Assembly (NCBI RefSeq): GCF_008001015.1
Contig: NZ_CP042862.1
Location: 1,984,001 to 2,048,000, forward strand
DNA from: Serinicoccus profundi
GTDB lineage: Bacteria; Actinomycetota; Actinomycetes; Actinomycetales; Dermatophilaceae
Length of the DNA stretch: 64,000 nucleotides
Reading direction: 5' to 3'
Part shown: in pieces, positions 36,124 through 46,328 of the stretch
How positions within the stretch are numbered: position 1 is the first letter of the stretch
Layout of the letters: each line of letters begins with the position of its first letter
Notes under the pieces: model-generated
Seen by the model: only the letters and a program-made list of their open reading frames with translations
The model's database searches: none
What the model was told of the DNA's origin: nothing
Translations under genes and position numbers: made by a program

Positions 36124-36855
36124 TCAGGGGGTCCTCTCCAGGTGTCGCAGCGAGCGCACGCCACGCTCCAGGTGCCACTGCAGGTATGCCGCCACGAGCC
36201 CGCTCGCCTCGCCCCGGTGACGGCTCTGGCTGGCGTCGGCGAGGGTCCAGTCGCTGGTGAAGAGTGCCGCGAGCAGCGCCATCGTCTCGGGCGCGGGTGC
36301 GGTCGAGCCCGGCGGGCGGCAGACCGGGCAGACCACGCCGCCCGAGGGCACGTGGAAGGCGCGGTGCGGCCCGGTCATCCCGCACCGCGCACAGTTGACG
36401 AAGCTCGCCCGCCACCCGGCGATGGCGAGGGCACGCAGCAGGTAGGAGTCGAGGACCAGGCGGGCATCGTGCTCCCCGCCGGCGAGCGCCGCCAGCCCCC
36501 CGGCGAGCAGCCGGAAGTGCTGCAGCGCGGGCGTCCCCTCCTCCGTGAGCTGCTCGCAGGTCTCGAGCATGACGCTGGCGGCGGTGTAGGACGGGTAGTC
36601 GCGGGAGATGACCTCGCCGTAGGGCGCGAGCCCGTCGGCCTGGGTGATGGTGTCGAGGTTGCGCCCCTCGTAGCACTGGACGTCGACGACCATCCCCGGC
36701 TCCAGCCGGGCCCCGAACTTGCTGGACGTGCGCCGGACCCCCTTGGCCACGGCGCGGATCCGCCCGCGTGTCCGCCCCAGCAGGATGACGATGCGGTCGG
36801 CCTCACCCAGTTTGTACGTCCGCAGCACGATCGCGGCGTCACGGTAGGTGGGCAT
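36124..36855 (-). CDS. recO: DNA repair protein RecO
   Basis: 243 residues. An OB-fold N terminus ([38 protein letters not shown]) is followed by a helical domain and a zinc finger (CARCGMTG...CPVC). It anneals single strands and loads RecA in the RecF pathway. The ATG at 36855 gives the family start [10 protein letters not shown]; the longer open frame upstream crosses the alkB promoter. Co-transcribed with uppS. Confidence 0.95.
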   Translation of the reverse strand: MPTYRDAAIVLRTYKLGEADRIVILLGRTRGRIRAVAKGVRRTSSKFGARLEPGMVVDVQCYEGRNLDTITQADGLAPYGEVISRDYPSYTAASVMLETCEQLTEEGTPALQHFRLLAGGLAALAGGEHDARLVLDSYLLRALAIAGWRASFVNCARCGMTGPHRAFHVPSGGVVCPVCRPPGSTAPAPETMALLAALFTSDWTLADASQSRHRGEASGLVAAYLQWHLERGVRSLRHLERTP

Positions 36856-36940
36856 ACCCCAGTGTCCCACCGACCCCCGTCGCAGCCCGGCACCCCGCCC
36901 CGGGACGCGCCCGACCCGCCGTCGCCGAACACCCCGCTCT

Positions 36941-36956
36941 TCGCACACGTGTTCTA
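36941..36956. promoter_or_regulatory. SOS-box-like site before the AlkB-like gene
   Basis: TCGCACACGTGTTCTA matches 13 of 16 positions of the actinobacterial LexA consensus TCGAACACATGTTCGA. It lies 11 nt before the ATG of a DNA-repair gene. Its palindromic core CACACGTGTT and location make LexA control plausible but unproven. Confidence 0.55.
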
Positions 36957-36967
36957 GACTGGGGACC

Positions 36968-37603
36968 ATGATGCTCCAGGGCTCACTGCTCGACCAGGTC
37001 GACGAGGTCGGTCTGCGGCCGCTGGCGGGCGGGGTGCGCCGCACCCCGCTCGACCACGGTGCGTGGATCGACCTGCGCCCGGGCTGGGTGACCGGCTCGG
37101 ACGCGCTCTTCTCCCGCCTCGCCCTCGGTGGACCGGCGGGGGTGGAGTGGCACGGCGAGGAGCGGCAGATGTGGGACAAGCAGGTGACGACCCCTCGGCT
37201 GCTCCGCTTCTACCGCGAGCGCGAGACGCTCCCCGATCCCGTCCTGGAGCGCGCGCGCCTGGATCTCAGCCGGTGGTATGCCGGCGAGCTCGGCGAGCCC
37301 TTCGTCACCGCCGGCATGTGCCTCTACCGCGACGGGCGCGACAGCGTGGCCTGGCACGGTGACCGGGTCGGGCGCAGCAAGGAGCACGACACCATGGTCG
37401 CCATCGTCTCGCTCGGCGCGCCCCGCTCCCTCATGCTGCGCCCGCGGGGTGGCGGGACGAGCATCCGGCACGTCCTCGGCCACGGAGACCTGTTGGTCAT
37501 GGGCGGGTCGTGCCAGCGCACCTGGGACCACTGCGTGCCCAAGACGACCTCACCGGTGGGCCCGCGCATCAGCATCCAGTTCCGCCCGCGCGGGGTGCGC
37601 TGA
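36968..37603 (+). CDS. AlkB-like 2-oxoglutarate/Fe(II) dioxygenase (alkylated DNA repair)
   Basis: 211 residues. The iron ligands are in VAWHGDRVG (HxD) and the distal WDHCVPKT (His), and RISIQFRPR supplies the 2-oxoglutarate arginines. This matches bacterial AlkB homologues, which reverse 1-methyladenine and 3-methylcytosine damage by oxidative demethylation. An SOS-box-like palindrome lies just upstream. Divergent from recO; convergent with the dha operon. Confidence 0.9.
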   Translation: MMLQGSLLDQVDEVGLRPLAGGVRRTPLDHGAWIDLRPGWVTGSDALFSRLALGGPAGVEWHGEERQMWDKQVTTPRLLRFYRERETLPDPVLERARLDLSRWYAGELGEPFVTAGMCLYRDGRDSVAWHGDRVGRSKEHDTMVAIVSLGAPRSLMLRPRGGGTSIRHVLGHGDLLVMGGSCQRTWDHCVPKTTSPVGPRISIQFRPRGVR

Positions 37604-37625
37604 GCACGCAAGGGTATGCGGTGAG

Positions 37626-37646
37626 CCGGGCGCGCGCCGCGCCCGG
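37626..37646. terminator. Hairpin between the AlkB-like gene and dhaM
   Basis: CCGGGCGCG-CGC-CGCGCCCGG forms a 9-bp all-GC stem with a 3-nt loop in the 54-nt gap between convergent genes, and could end transcription from both sides. Confidence 0.7.
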
Positions 37647-37657
37647 ACCGTCAGGCC

Positions 37658-40138
37658 TCAGGCGTGGAGCGCGAGCAGGTCGCGCACCGCGGCGGCGTCC
37701 CGGGCGGCGACGGCGCCCGCCGCGAGATCCTGCAGGTCGCGCAGCGAGCCGGCCCGCAGGCGTGACTTGATCGTCGGCACGGCGCTCGGTGACGCGCTGA
37801 GCTCACGGACCCCTAGGCCCACGAGCAGCCCGGCGACGTCGGGGTCGCTGGCCAGCTCTCCGCACAGGCTGACGACGACGCCCTCGGGAGCTCGGTCGCA
37901 GATGTAGCGGATGAGCTGCAGGACAGAGGGATCGAGGCCGTCGGACCACGTCGCGACCTTCGGGTTGCCGCGCTCGGCGGCCAGGGTGTACTGGCTGAGG
38001 TCGTTGCTGCCGATCGAGATGACGTCGAGCCCACGGGCCAACCTGGCGAGACGCACGGCCACTGCCGGGACCTCGACCATGATGCCGACGCCCAGCTGGT
38101 GCGGCGGGGCGGAGAGCCCCAGCCGCCGGGCGGCCTCCTGCAGCCGCGCCCTGGCCCAGTCGACGTCGTCCACCGAGGTGACCATGGGGAAGAGGACGTT
38201 GACCCGGTGCGCGCGGGCGACCTGGCAGAGCGCCTCGAGCTGATCGAGCAACAACGACGGGTCGTCCCGGAAGGCGCGGATCCCGCGCACCCCGAGGAAG
38301 GGGTTGGCCTCCGGCTCGATGGGGATGAAGTCCAGCGGCTTGTCGCCGCCGACGTCCCACGTGCGGATGGTCACGGCGTGCGGGGCGAAGGACTGCGCGA
38401 TCGCGGAGTAGACCTCCACCTGCTGCTCGACGGTCGGGGCGCGGTGCCACTGGGCGAAGACCGCCTCGGTCCGCACCAGCCCAGACCCCTCTGCACCCAG
38501 CCCTGCTCCCAGCCGGGCGACCGCGAGCGAGGAGACGTTGGCCTTGACCGTGATGCGGGCGCCGTCCCTGGTGACGACGGGCAGGTGGGTGTCGGCGAGG
38601 GCCTGCTCCCGCTCGGCGGCGCGCCGCTCCAGCACCTGGGAGAAGGCCGCCTGGACCTCCGGCGGCGGGTCGATCTCCAGCCGTCCCGCGCGGGCGTCGA
38701 AGGCGATGACCGTGCCCGGGGCGACATCGGCGCGGGCACCTGCGCCGGTGAGCACGGGCACCCCGCGGGCCCGGGCGATGAGCACGCCGTGCCCCAGAGC
38801 GCCCCCGTGCCGGGTGACGACGCCGCGGATGGCGCCGGCGTCGAGGGAGATCGCGAGGGCCGGGTCGAGCTCTTCGACGACGAGGACGCCCTCCCCCAGG
38901 GACTCGGGCTCGGCCACGTCGAGCAGGACCCGCATGACGCGCTCGCCGATGCTGCGCACGTCCTGCGCGCGTTCCTGCAGGTAGGCGTCGGGCAGGGCCT
39001 CGAAGCGGGCGGCCACGGTGTCGACCGCGCCCTGCCAGGCAACGGCAGCCGCCTCGCCCGCGCCGATCCGGGTCTCGACATCGGTGATCAGCTCGGGGTC
39101 GCGCAGCAGCGCGGCGTGCGCGTCGAACACCTCGGCCTGCCCATGGCCGAGATGGCGCCGGGCCCGGGTCGCGAGCTGCTCGAGCGTGCCGAGAGCGTCA
39201 GCCACCGCGCCGCTCAGACGCCCCTGCTCCTGCTCCGCCCCCTCGGAGACCAGGTCACCGGGGTCCGGCACCGTCTGGTGGAGGACGGCCGGGCCCATCG
39301 CGGCCTCGAGCCCGGAGCCGGCGACCCCGGGCTCGTCGCTCACGGCGGGCGCGGGGGCCTGCTCATCGGCCAGCGGCTGCGCCGGGCCGGGCTCGTCCCC
39401 GAAGGCGGTGGCCGCCAGCCGCTCGATCTGGCCGAGGACGTCGGCGGCCTGCTCCCCCGTCGCCTCGACCCGCAGTACGTGGCCCTGCAGCGCGCCGAGC
39501 GTGGCGACGCCGGAGAGGCTGAGCGCGTCCACGGGTCCGGTTCCGGTCGTCATGTTGCGCACCCGCACCCTGGTCCCGGGCGACACCCCGCCGGCGGTCG
39601 ACACGAGGCGGGCCGCGGGCCGCGCGTGCAGACCGTGCTCCCCCGTGACCGACACCTCGACGCAGTCCCACTCGCACGGCTCGTCCTCTGGGGCCTGCTG
39701 GCCGGGAGCCTGGTCCGCCGGCGCATCACCCAGGTGGGCCGCCTTGGCGTCGAGCCCGCGGCGCGCCTCGGTCGCGCAGGTGGCGAGGTCGGCCCCGGTG
39801 CCTGCGGCCACGGTGGCCGCGATGAGACCCTCGACGAGCGGGGCCGAGCTGACGACGACCCGTGCGGCGACCGCGGGGTCCACCATCTCCAGGGCCATCT
39901 CAGTGGAGAGCACCGCGCTGCCCAGGTCGACGAGCACGAGCACGCCAGCGCCCTGAGACGCCTCGTCGGCGCGGCCCACGGCCTCGGCGATGGCGACCGC
40001 GTCGGTGCCGGTCGTCTCCTCGTCCAGCCCTGCGGCGATCTCGAGCCTCGGGCCGCCCTCGGGGCTCATCTCCGCGGCGAGCGCGACGGCCGCCGTGGCC
40101 AGGGCCCGGCTGTGCGAGACGACGACCAGCGCGATCAT
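37658..40138 (-). CDS. dhaM: PTS-dependent dihydroxyacetone kinase phosphotransfer protein DhaM (EIIA-HPr-EI fusion)
   Basis: 826 residues with three phosphocarrier domains in order. The EIIA-Man-like domain (about 1-130) has its phospho-His in VVVSHSRALA. The HPr domain (about 155-250) has H171 in GEHGLHARPAA. The enzyme I domain (about 300-826) has the phospho-His loop HGGALGHGVLIARARGVPVL and the PEP-binding C-terminal barrel (VRTEAVF, IRTWDVGGDKPLDF, ISIGSNDLSQYT, SLCGELASD). It can pass phosphate from PEP to the ADP held by DhaL without separate PTS proteins. Last gene of dhaKLM. Confidence 0.93.
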   Translation of the reverse strand: MIALVVVSHSRALATAAVALAAEMSPEGGPRLEIAAGLDEETTGTDAVAIAEAVGRADEASQGAGVLVLVDLGSAVLSTEMALEMVDPAVAARVVVSSAPLVEGLIAATVAAGTGADLATCATEARRGLDAKAAHLGDAPADQAPGQQAPEDEPCEWDCVEVSVTGEHGLHARPAARLVSTAGGVSPGTRVRVRNMTTGTGPVDALSLSGVATLGALQGHVLRVEATGEQAADVLGQIERLAATAFGDEPGPAQPLADEQAPAPAVSDEPGVAGSGLEAAMGPAVLHQTVPDPGDLVSEGAEQEQGRLSGAVADALGTLEQLATRARRHLGHGQAEVFDAHAALLRDPELITDVETRIGAGEAAAVAWQGAVDTVAARFEALPDAYLQERAQDVRSIGERVMRVLLDVAEPESLGEGVLVVEELDPALAISLDAGAIRGVVTRHGGALGHGVLIARARGVPVLTGAGARADVAPGTVIAFDARAGRLEIDPPPEVQAAFSQVLERRAAEREQALADTHLPVVTRDGARITVKANVSSLAVARLGAGLGAEGSGLVRTEAVFAQWHRAPTVEQQVEVYSAIAQSFAPHAVTIRTWDVGGDKPLDFIPIEPEANPFLGVRGIRAFRDDPSLLLDQLEALCQVARAHRVNVLFPMVTSVDDVDWARARLQEAARRLGLSAPPHQLGVGIMVEVPAVAVRLARLARGLDVISIGSNDLSQYTLAAERGNPKVATWSDGLDPSVLQLIRYICDRAPEGVVVSLCGELASDPDVAGLLVGLGVRELSASPSAVPTIKSRLRAGSLRDLQDLAAGAVAARDAAAVRDLLALHA

Positions 40139-40148
40139 CGCGGCCGGC

Positions 40149-40775
40149 TCACGCAAGCGTCTTCGCCGCGGCCTCGATGAGCAGGGTCGCGCTGGTGGCT
40201 CCCGGGTCCTGGTGCCCGGCGCTGCGCTCCCCGAGGTAGGACGCGCGTCCCTTGCGCGCCACCATCGGCTCGGTGGCGTCGCGCCCCTGCGCCGCGGCGT
40301 CCGCCGCCGCGCGCAGGGCGTCCGCGAGCTCGGCCCCCGACCCGGCGGCCTCCTCGAAGGCGTCGAGCGCGGGTGAGAGCGCGTCATACATCGTCTTGTC
40401 GCCGGTCTCGGCCTTGCCGCGCGCCACGATGCCCTCGACCCCGGCGCGCAGCGCCTGGCCGAACTCGCGTGCCCCGACGTCCTCGCTCGCGGCCAGCGGA
40501 CCGGCCAGCCGCAGGAAGAAGGTGCCGTAGAGCGGCCCCGAGGCGCCACCGACGGTGCTCACCAACGTCATACCGACCTTTTTGAGGTAGGCGTCGATGG
40601 TGGAGAACTCCTCGGTGTCGGCCAGCGCGGCGCAGGCGGTGAGACCGCGCAGCATGTTGCTCCCGTGATCGGCGTCCCCGATCGCGCGGTCGAGCTCGGT
40701 CAGGTGCTCGGCGTGGGTCGTGATGCTCTCCGAGCATGCTGCGATCCACGCCTGGAATGCTGTCAGGTCAGCCAT
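40149..40775 (-). CDS. dhaL: Dihydroxyacetone kinase ADP-binding subunit DhaL
   Basis: 208 residues. The nucleotide-binding helical barrel is marked by ELDRAIGDADHGSNMLRG (the Mg-binding aspartates), STVGGASGPLYGTFF and GRASYLGERSAGHQDPGA. The bound ADP is a cofactor rephosphorylated by DhaM and hands phosphate to dihydroxyacetone on DhaK. Start ATG 40775, 4 nt after dhaK; dhaM follows 10 nt later. Confidence 0.95.
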   Translation of the reverse strand: MADLTAFQAWIAACSESITTHAEHLTELDRAIGDADHGSNMLRGLTACAALADTEEFSTIDAYLKKVGMTLVSTVGGASGPLYGTFFLRLAGPLAASEDVGAREFGQALRAGVEGIVARGKAETGDKTMYDALSPALDAFEEAAGSGAELADALRAAADAAAQGRDATEPMVARKGRASYLGERSAGHQDPGATSATLLIEAAAKTLA

Positions 40776-40779
40776 GTGC

Positions 40780-41781
<1,002 letters not shown>

Positions 41782-41917
41782 GGCGCTCACTCTGCCACGG
41801 AACAGGCCGCCGGGGTATGCCGTGGGCGAGAAGAGGTTCTTCGGCGTCGTCCCCATCCGGGTGGCCACGGCGTGGCCCCGACAGGCACCTCAGATCGAGA
41901 TCCGAGAGGATGACGAC

Positions 41918-42376
41918 GTGAGCCAGGACGACCAGAGGGAGGAAGATGCCGCCACCCAGTGGCCGAATCACCGGGGGCGTGGCCGCCGATGGCTGATCGC
42001 CTTCCTTGCGCTGCTCCTGGTCATGCAGCTGCTCCGTCTGGCGCAGGGGATCTGGACGATGTCCACCCTGGGTGCGACGGCGGGGATCACCGGGATCCCC
42101 ATGATCCTCCTCACCCTGATGTTCCTCCGCCCGCGCACACGCGCGACCGACCGTGGACTGCTCGTCCGTGGCCACCTGTCGCGGGAGCGCCTCGTCCCCT
42201 GGGCCGAGTTGGAGGACATCACCGCCGAGGGCGGACGCTGGGCCACCACCGTCACGGCCCGGCTGACCGACGGCAGCCGCTTCCCGCTCCCCGGAGTCCA
42301 GCCTGCTGACGTCGAGGACGTCCGCACGGCCAGCGTCCACCTCACCGGGGGCAGGTCGGACGACGGGGTCGGCTGA
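41918..42376 (+). CDS. PH-domain membrane protein
   Basis: 152 residues. The charged N terminus is followed by two membrane segments (WLIAFLALLLVMQLLRLAQ and ATAGITGIPMILLTLMFL) and a short bacterial PH-like domain (ATDRGLLVRGHLSRERLVPW...). The GTG at 41918 has GAGAGGA 7 nt upstream. The function is unknown. It is convergent with era, 13 nt apart. Its layout is the same as that of the proteins at 6687-7145 and 54293-54958. Confidence 0.75.
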   Translation: MSQDDQREEDAATQWPNHRGRGRRWLIAFLALLLVMQLLRLAQGIWTMSTLGATAGITGIPMILLTLMFLRPRTRATDRGLLVRGHLSRERLVPWAELEDITAEGGRWATTVTARLTDGSRFPLPGVQPADVEDVRTASVHLTGGRSDDGVG

Positions 42377-42389
42377 CCCTGCCCAGGCC

Positions 42390-43313
42390 TCAGAAGCCGA
42401 GGCGGTCCAGGGCCTTGGGGTCGCGCTGCCAGTCCTTGGCCACCTTGACGTGCAGGTCGAGGTGCACCCGGTGCCCGAGGAGCGCCTCGATGCCGCGGCG
42501 GGCCTCGGTGCCGACGTCGCGCAGGCGGGAGCCGCCGCGGCCGATGATGATGGCCTTCTGGCTGGAGCGCTCGACGAAGACGTTGACCCGCACGTCGGAG
42601 AGCGGGGAACCCTCCGGACGGTCCTCGCGGGGCACGATCTCCTCGACCTGCACCGCGAGACTGTGCGGCAGCTCGTCGCGCACCCCTTCCAGCGCGGCCT
42701 CGCGGACCAGCTCGGCGATCTGCACGAGCGTGGACTCGTCGGTGATCTGGTCGGCGGGGTAGAGCGCGGGCGAGGCGGGGAGGTAGGACGCCAGCACGTC
42801 GGCGACCTCCTCGACCTGCTCACCGCCGGTCGCCGAGCACGGGATGATCGCGTCCCAGTCCCCCAGCTGGTCGATGGCCACGAGGTGCTCGGCGAGCCGG
42901 TCGCGGGTCACCGCGTCCGACTTCGTCGCGATCGCGACGACCGGCACCCTGCGCACCCGGTGCAGGTCGAGGAGGTCACGGGCGATGAAGGTGTCGCCCG
43001 GCCCGACCCGCTGGTCGCTCGGCAGACAGAACCCGATGACGTCGACCGACAGCAGCGTCTCGCGGACGACGTCGTTGAGCCGCTGCCCGAGCAGGGAGCG
43101 CGGCCGGTGGAGCCCGGGGGTGTCCACGAGGATGAGCTGGGAGGTCGGCGTCGTGCGGATGCCGCGGACAGCGTGCCGGGTGGTCTGCGGCTTGGAGGAG
43201 GTGATGGCGACCTTGCTGCCCACCAGGGCGTTGGTCAGGGTCGACTTGCCTGCGTTGGGTCGCCCCACGAGGCAGGCGAATCCGGCACGGTATGCCTCGG
43301 GCTCAGCGGACAC
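42390..43313 (-). CDS. era: GTPase Era
   Basis: 307 residues. G-domain motifs are GRPNAGKST (G1), VDTPG (G3) and ATKSD (G4). A C-terminal KH domain is seen (RSSQKAIIIGRGGSRLRDVGTEARRGIE). It binds the 3' end of 16S rRNA and is needed for 30S assembly. GTG start. It overlaps the CNNM/CorC gene by 11 nt, continuing the phoH-ybeY-corC-era operon. Confidence 0.96.
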   Translation of the reverse strand: MSAEPEAYRAGFACLVGRPNAGKSTLTNALVGSKVAITSSKPQTTRHAVRGIRTTPTSQLILVDTPGLHRPRSLLGQRLNDVVRETLLSVDVIGFCLPSDQRVGPGDTFIARDLLDLHRVRRVPVVAIATKSDAVTRDRLAEHLVAIDQLGDWDAIIPCSATGGEQVEEVADVLASYLPASPALYPADQITDESTLVQIAELVREAALEGVRDELPHSLAVQVEEIVPREDRPEGSPLSDVRVNVFVERSSQKAIIIGRGGSRLRDVGTEARRGIEALLGHRVHLDLHVKVAKDWQRDPKALDRLGF

Positions 43314-44742
43314 TGCTGCTCACCTCGTCGCGGTGGTGGGTTCGTCGGTCGCCGCGACCCGCAGTGGGGTCCTCGCGGGTGCTGGGGCGGTGGGCGCGCT
43401 CGTCGCGCTCCCCCTCGGCGTGCCGGTCCTCGTCACGCTCGTCCTGCTGCTCGGTCCCGTGGTCGCGGGAGTCGGCCTCCGGCACGCGACGCACGAGCAC
43501 CGTCGCGACCCGCCGACGACGGCCCGCCATCCGCTCGGCCGTGAGCTCGAGCCCGGCGACCTCGCCGACCGCACCCTGGATGGGGACCATGCCGATCGCC
43601 GTCGAGAGCAGCCCGCCGACGGAGTCGACATCCTCGGTCTCGATCTCGACGTCGAACATCTCCGCGAGGTCGTCCACCGGGAGGTTCGCCGGGACCCTGG
43701 TGCGCTCGGTGCCGTCCTCGGCGACGACCTGCTCGACCTCGACGCCGTCGCGGTCGTACTCGTCGGTGATCTCCCCCACGATCTCCTCGACGATGTCCTC
43801 GATGGTGATGAGACCTGCGGTGCCGCCGTACTCGTCGATGACCACCGCGACATGCTGCCGCCCCTGCTGCATCTCCTTGAGCAGCTCATCGACCCGCTTC
43901 ATCTCCGGGATGCGCTGCACGGGCCGCATCACCTCGGTCACCGGCACGGCGCTGGCGGACTCGGCGCGGCTGTTGACGGCGCGCGCCACATCCTTGAAGT
44001 AGAGCATCCCGAGCACGTCGTCGGTGTCCTCACCCACGACCGGGACGCGCGAGAAACCCGAGCGCAGCAGGAGGGACATCGCCTGCCGGAGGACCTTCTC
44101 CGCCTTGATGGTCACGAGGTCCGGGCGGGGCACCATGACCTCCCGGGCCACGGTGTCCCCCAGCTCGAAGATGGAGTGGATCATCTCCCGCTCGTCGTCC
44201 TCGATGACCGAGGACTCCCCCGCGAGGTCGACGAGCTCGCGCAGCTCGGTCTCGTTGGCGAACGGCCCCTCGGCATACCCCCGACCGGGCGTGACGGCGT
44301 TGCCGAAGAGAACGAGGAGCTTGGCGACCGGGCCGAGGAAGAGGCGCAGCAGACGCACGACCGGCGCGGCCAGCAGGGCCACCGGCTCGGTGTGCTGGCG
44401 GCCCAGCGTGCGCGGCGAGACCCCGACGACCACGAAGGTCACGACCACCATGATCCCGATGGCGATGAGGGCGGTCTGCAGGTGGGAGTCGGTGAGGATG
44501 TCGACGGCGACGGTGACCATGACCGCGGTGGCCGCCTCGGCCGCGACCCGGACGAAGGCCGCGACGGCGAGGTAGGGCGCCGGGTCGCCCGCGATGCGCA
44601 GCAGCGCCCGCGCGCCCCCGCGTCGCTCGTCGGCCAGCTGCTCGGCCCGGCGCAGGGTGACGCGCTGCAGCGCGGTCTCACCCGCCGTGAGCAGGAAGGC
44701 GATGATCGTCGTCGCGACGGCGACGAGCACGAGGGTGGTCAC
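43303..44742 (-). CDS. CNNM/CorC-family (hemolysin-like) transporter-associated protein
   Basis: 479 residues. An N-terminal CNNM domain with about four membrane segments (1-150) precedes two CBS domains (about 200-320) and a CorC_HlyC domain (about 340-425). An unusually long, charged tail (rich in Arg, Asp, His) covers roughly the last 50 residues. Relatives affect Mg2+/Co2+ transport; 'hemolysin' is a historical name. GTG start. It overlaps ybeY by 4 nt and era by 11 nt. Confidence 0.9.
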   Translation of the reverse strand: MTTLVLVAVATTIIAFLLTAGETALQRVTLRRAEQLADERRGGARALLRIAGDPAPYLAVAAFVRVAAEAATAVMVTVAVDILTDSHLQTALIAIGIMVVVTFVVVGVSPRTLGRQHTEPVALLAAPVVRLLRLFLGPVAKLLVLFGNAVTPGRGYAEGPFANETELRELVDLAGESSVIEDDEREMIHSIFELGDTVAREVMVPRPDLVTIKAEKVLRQAMSLLLRSGFSRVPVVGEDTDDVLGMLYFKDVARAVNSRAESASAVPVTEVMRPVQRIPEMKRVDELLKEMQQGRQHVAVVIDEYGGTAGLITIEDIVEEIVGEITDEYDRDGVEVEQVVAEDGTERTRVPANLPVDDLAEMFDVEIETEDVDSVGGLLSTAIGMVPIQGAVGEVAGLELTAERMAGRRRRVATVLVRRVPEADSRDHGTEQQDERDEDRHAEGERDERAHRPSTREDPTAGRGDRRTHHRDEVSSSVR

Positions 44743-45257
44743 GAGCGCCCGATCACGTCGTCGTCGGCCGCGCGGGTGCTGCGTCCGCGCTGGGCGAGGA
44801 AGGTCAGCAGCAGCGTGCGCTGCAGGTCGAACATCTCGCGCTCCTGCGCGGGCTCGGCGTGGTCGAAGCCGAGCAGGTGCAGGATCCCGTGCGTCGTGAG
44901 CAGCAGGACCTCGTCACCGACCGCGTGGCCGGCGCGCTGGGCCTGCTCGCGGGCCACCGACGGGCAGAGCACGACGTCGCCGAGCATGCCCCCCTGACCG
45001 TCGTCGTCACCCTCGCCCCGCCCGTGCGAACCCGGGCGCAGCTCGTCCATGGGGAAGCTCATGACGTCGGTCGGGCCGGGCAGGTCCATCCACCGCTGGT
45101 GCAGGTTGGCCATGGTGTCCTCGTCGACGAGGGTGATCGTCAGCTCGGCCCGCGGGTTCACCCGCAGCTGGTCCAGCACGTGCCGGCCCAGGTCGGCCAG
45201 CTCCTGCTCCGGCACCGGCGAGGGCACCTCACCGGACTCGTTGAGCACCTCGATCAT
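44739..45257 (-). CDS. ybeY: Endoribonuclease YbeY
   Basis: 172 residues. The zinc site [11 protein letters not shown] (HxxxHxxGxDH) is intact, with DVMSFPMDE upstream. It processes the 3' end of 16S rRNA and takes part in ribosome quality control. A Gly/Asp-rich insertion ([12 protein letters not shown]) precedes the catalytic part. ATGA-type overlap with phoH and a 4-nt overlap with the CNNM gene. Confidence 0.95.
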   Translation of the reverse strand: MIEVLNESGEVPSPVPEQELADLGRHVLDQLRVNPRAELTITLVDEDTMANLHQRWMDLPGPTDVMSFPMDELRPGSHGRGEGDDDGQGGMLGDVVLCPSVAREQAQRAGHAVGDEVLLLTTHGILHLLGFDHAEPAQEREMFDLQRTLLLTFLAQRGRSTRAADDDVIGRS

Positions 45258-46315
45258 CGGGCGCCGTCCTCCGCGGCCGACTCCGGTCCGGCCGATGCCG
45301 ACGACCGACGCGGGCCCGTGGCCCGTCGCTGACGCCGCTCGTCGAAGCGGCCGTAGGCGTCGACGATGTCGCTCACGAGCCGGTGCCGGACGACGTCCTG
45401 GCTGGTGAGGTGGGAGAAGTGGATGTCCTCGACGTCGGCGAGGATGTCCTGCACCACCCGCAGCCCCGACTGGGTGCCACCGGGCAGGTCCACCTGGGTG
45501 GTGTCGCCGGTGACGACCATCTTGGAGCCGAAGCCGAGCCGCGTCAGGAACATCTTCATCTGCTCGGGCGAGGTGTTCTGGGCCTCGTCGAGGATGATGA
45601 AGGCGTCGTTGAGCGACCGCCCGCGCATGTAGGCCAGCGGCGCCACCTCGATGGTCCCCGCAGCCATGAGCTTGGACATCGACTCGCTGTCGACCATGTC
45701 GTGCAGGGCGTCGTAGAGCGGCCGGAGGTAGGGGTCGATCTTGTCGGTGAGCGTGCCGGGCAGGAAGCCCAGGCGCTCCCCCGCCTCGACCGCGGGTCGG
45801 GTGAGGATGATCCGGGTGACCTGCTTGGCCTGGAGGGCCGCGACCGCCTTGGCCATGGCGAGGTAGGTCTTGCCGGTGCCCGCCGGGCCGAGCCCGAAGA
45901 CGATGGTGTGCGCGTCGATCGCCTCGACGTAGTGCTTCTGGTTGAGCGTCTTGGGCCCGATCGTCTTGCCCCGGTTGGAGACGATGTTCATGGTCAGCAC
46001 GTCGGCAGGGCGGTCCGAGGTCGCGGTGCGCAGCATGCCGATGCTGCGCTCCACGGCGTCGCGGTTGAGCGGCTGGCCACGGCCCACGATGGCGAGGAGC
46101 TCGTCGACGAGACGCTCGACGAGCGCCAGCTCCGCGGAGTCGCCCGTGAGGCGGAACTCGTTGCCGCGCACGTGCACGTCGACCTTGGGGAAGGCGCGCT
46201 CGATGGTGCGCAGCAGCTCGTCGCGCGGACCGAGGAGGGTGACCATGGGCACCTCGTCGGGGATGACGACGGTATGGGTGGGCTGGGGTCGTGAGCTCGG
46301 GTCGGTCTGCGTCAT
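45254..46315 (-). CDS. PhoH-family ATPase (PhoH-like/PhoL)
   Basis: 353 residues. The N-terminal region (about 1-120) contains a KH-like fold. The P-loop ATPase domain carries Walker A ([12 protein letters not shown]) and Walker B (FIILDEAQN), followed by [12 protein letters not shown]. PhoH-like proteins are predicted RNA helicase/ATPase partners of YbeY, consistent with the 4-nt overlap. ATG 46315; upstream of it lies a separate MFS gene with only 13 nt between. Confidence 0.93.
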   Translation of the reverse strand: MTQTDPSSRPQPTHTVVIPDEVPMVTLLGPRDELLRTIERAFPKVDVHVRGNEFRLTGDSAELALVERLVDELLAIVGRGQPLNRDAVERSIGMLRTATSDRPADVLTMNIVSNRGKTIGPKTLNQKHYVEAIDAHTIVFGLGPAGTGKTYLAMAKAVAALQAKQVTRIILTRPAVEAGERLGFLPGTLTDKIDPYLRPLYDALHDMVDSESMSKLMAAGTIEVAPLAYMRGRSLNDAFIILDEAQNTSPEQMKMFLTRLGFGSKMVVTGDTTQVDLPGGTQSGLRVVQDILADVEDIHFSHLTSQDVVRHRLVSDIVDAYGRFDERRQRRATGPRRSSASAGPESAAEDGAR

Positions 46316-46328
46316 GAGGGTTTCCAGT

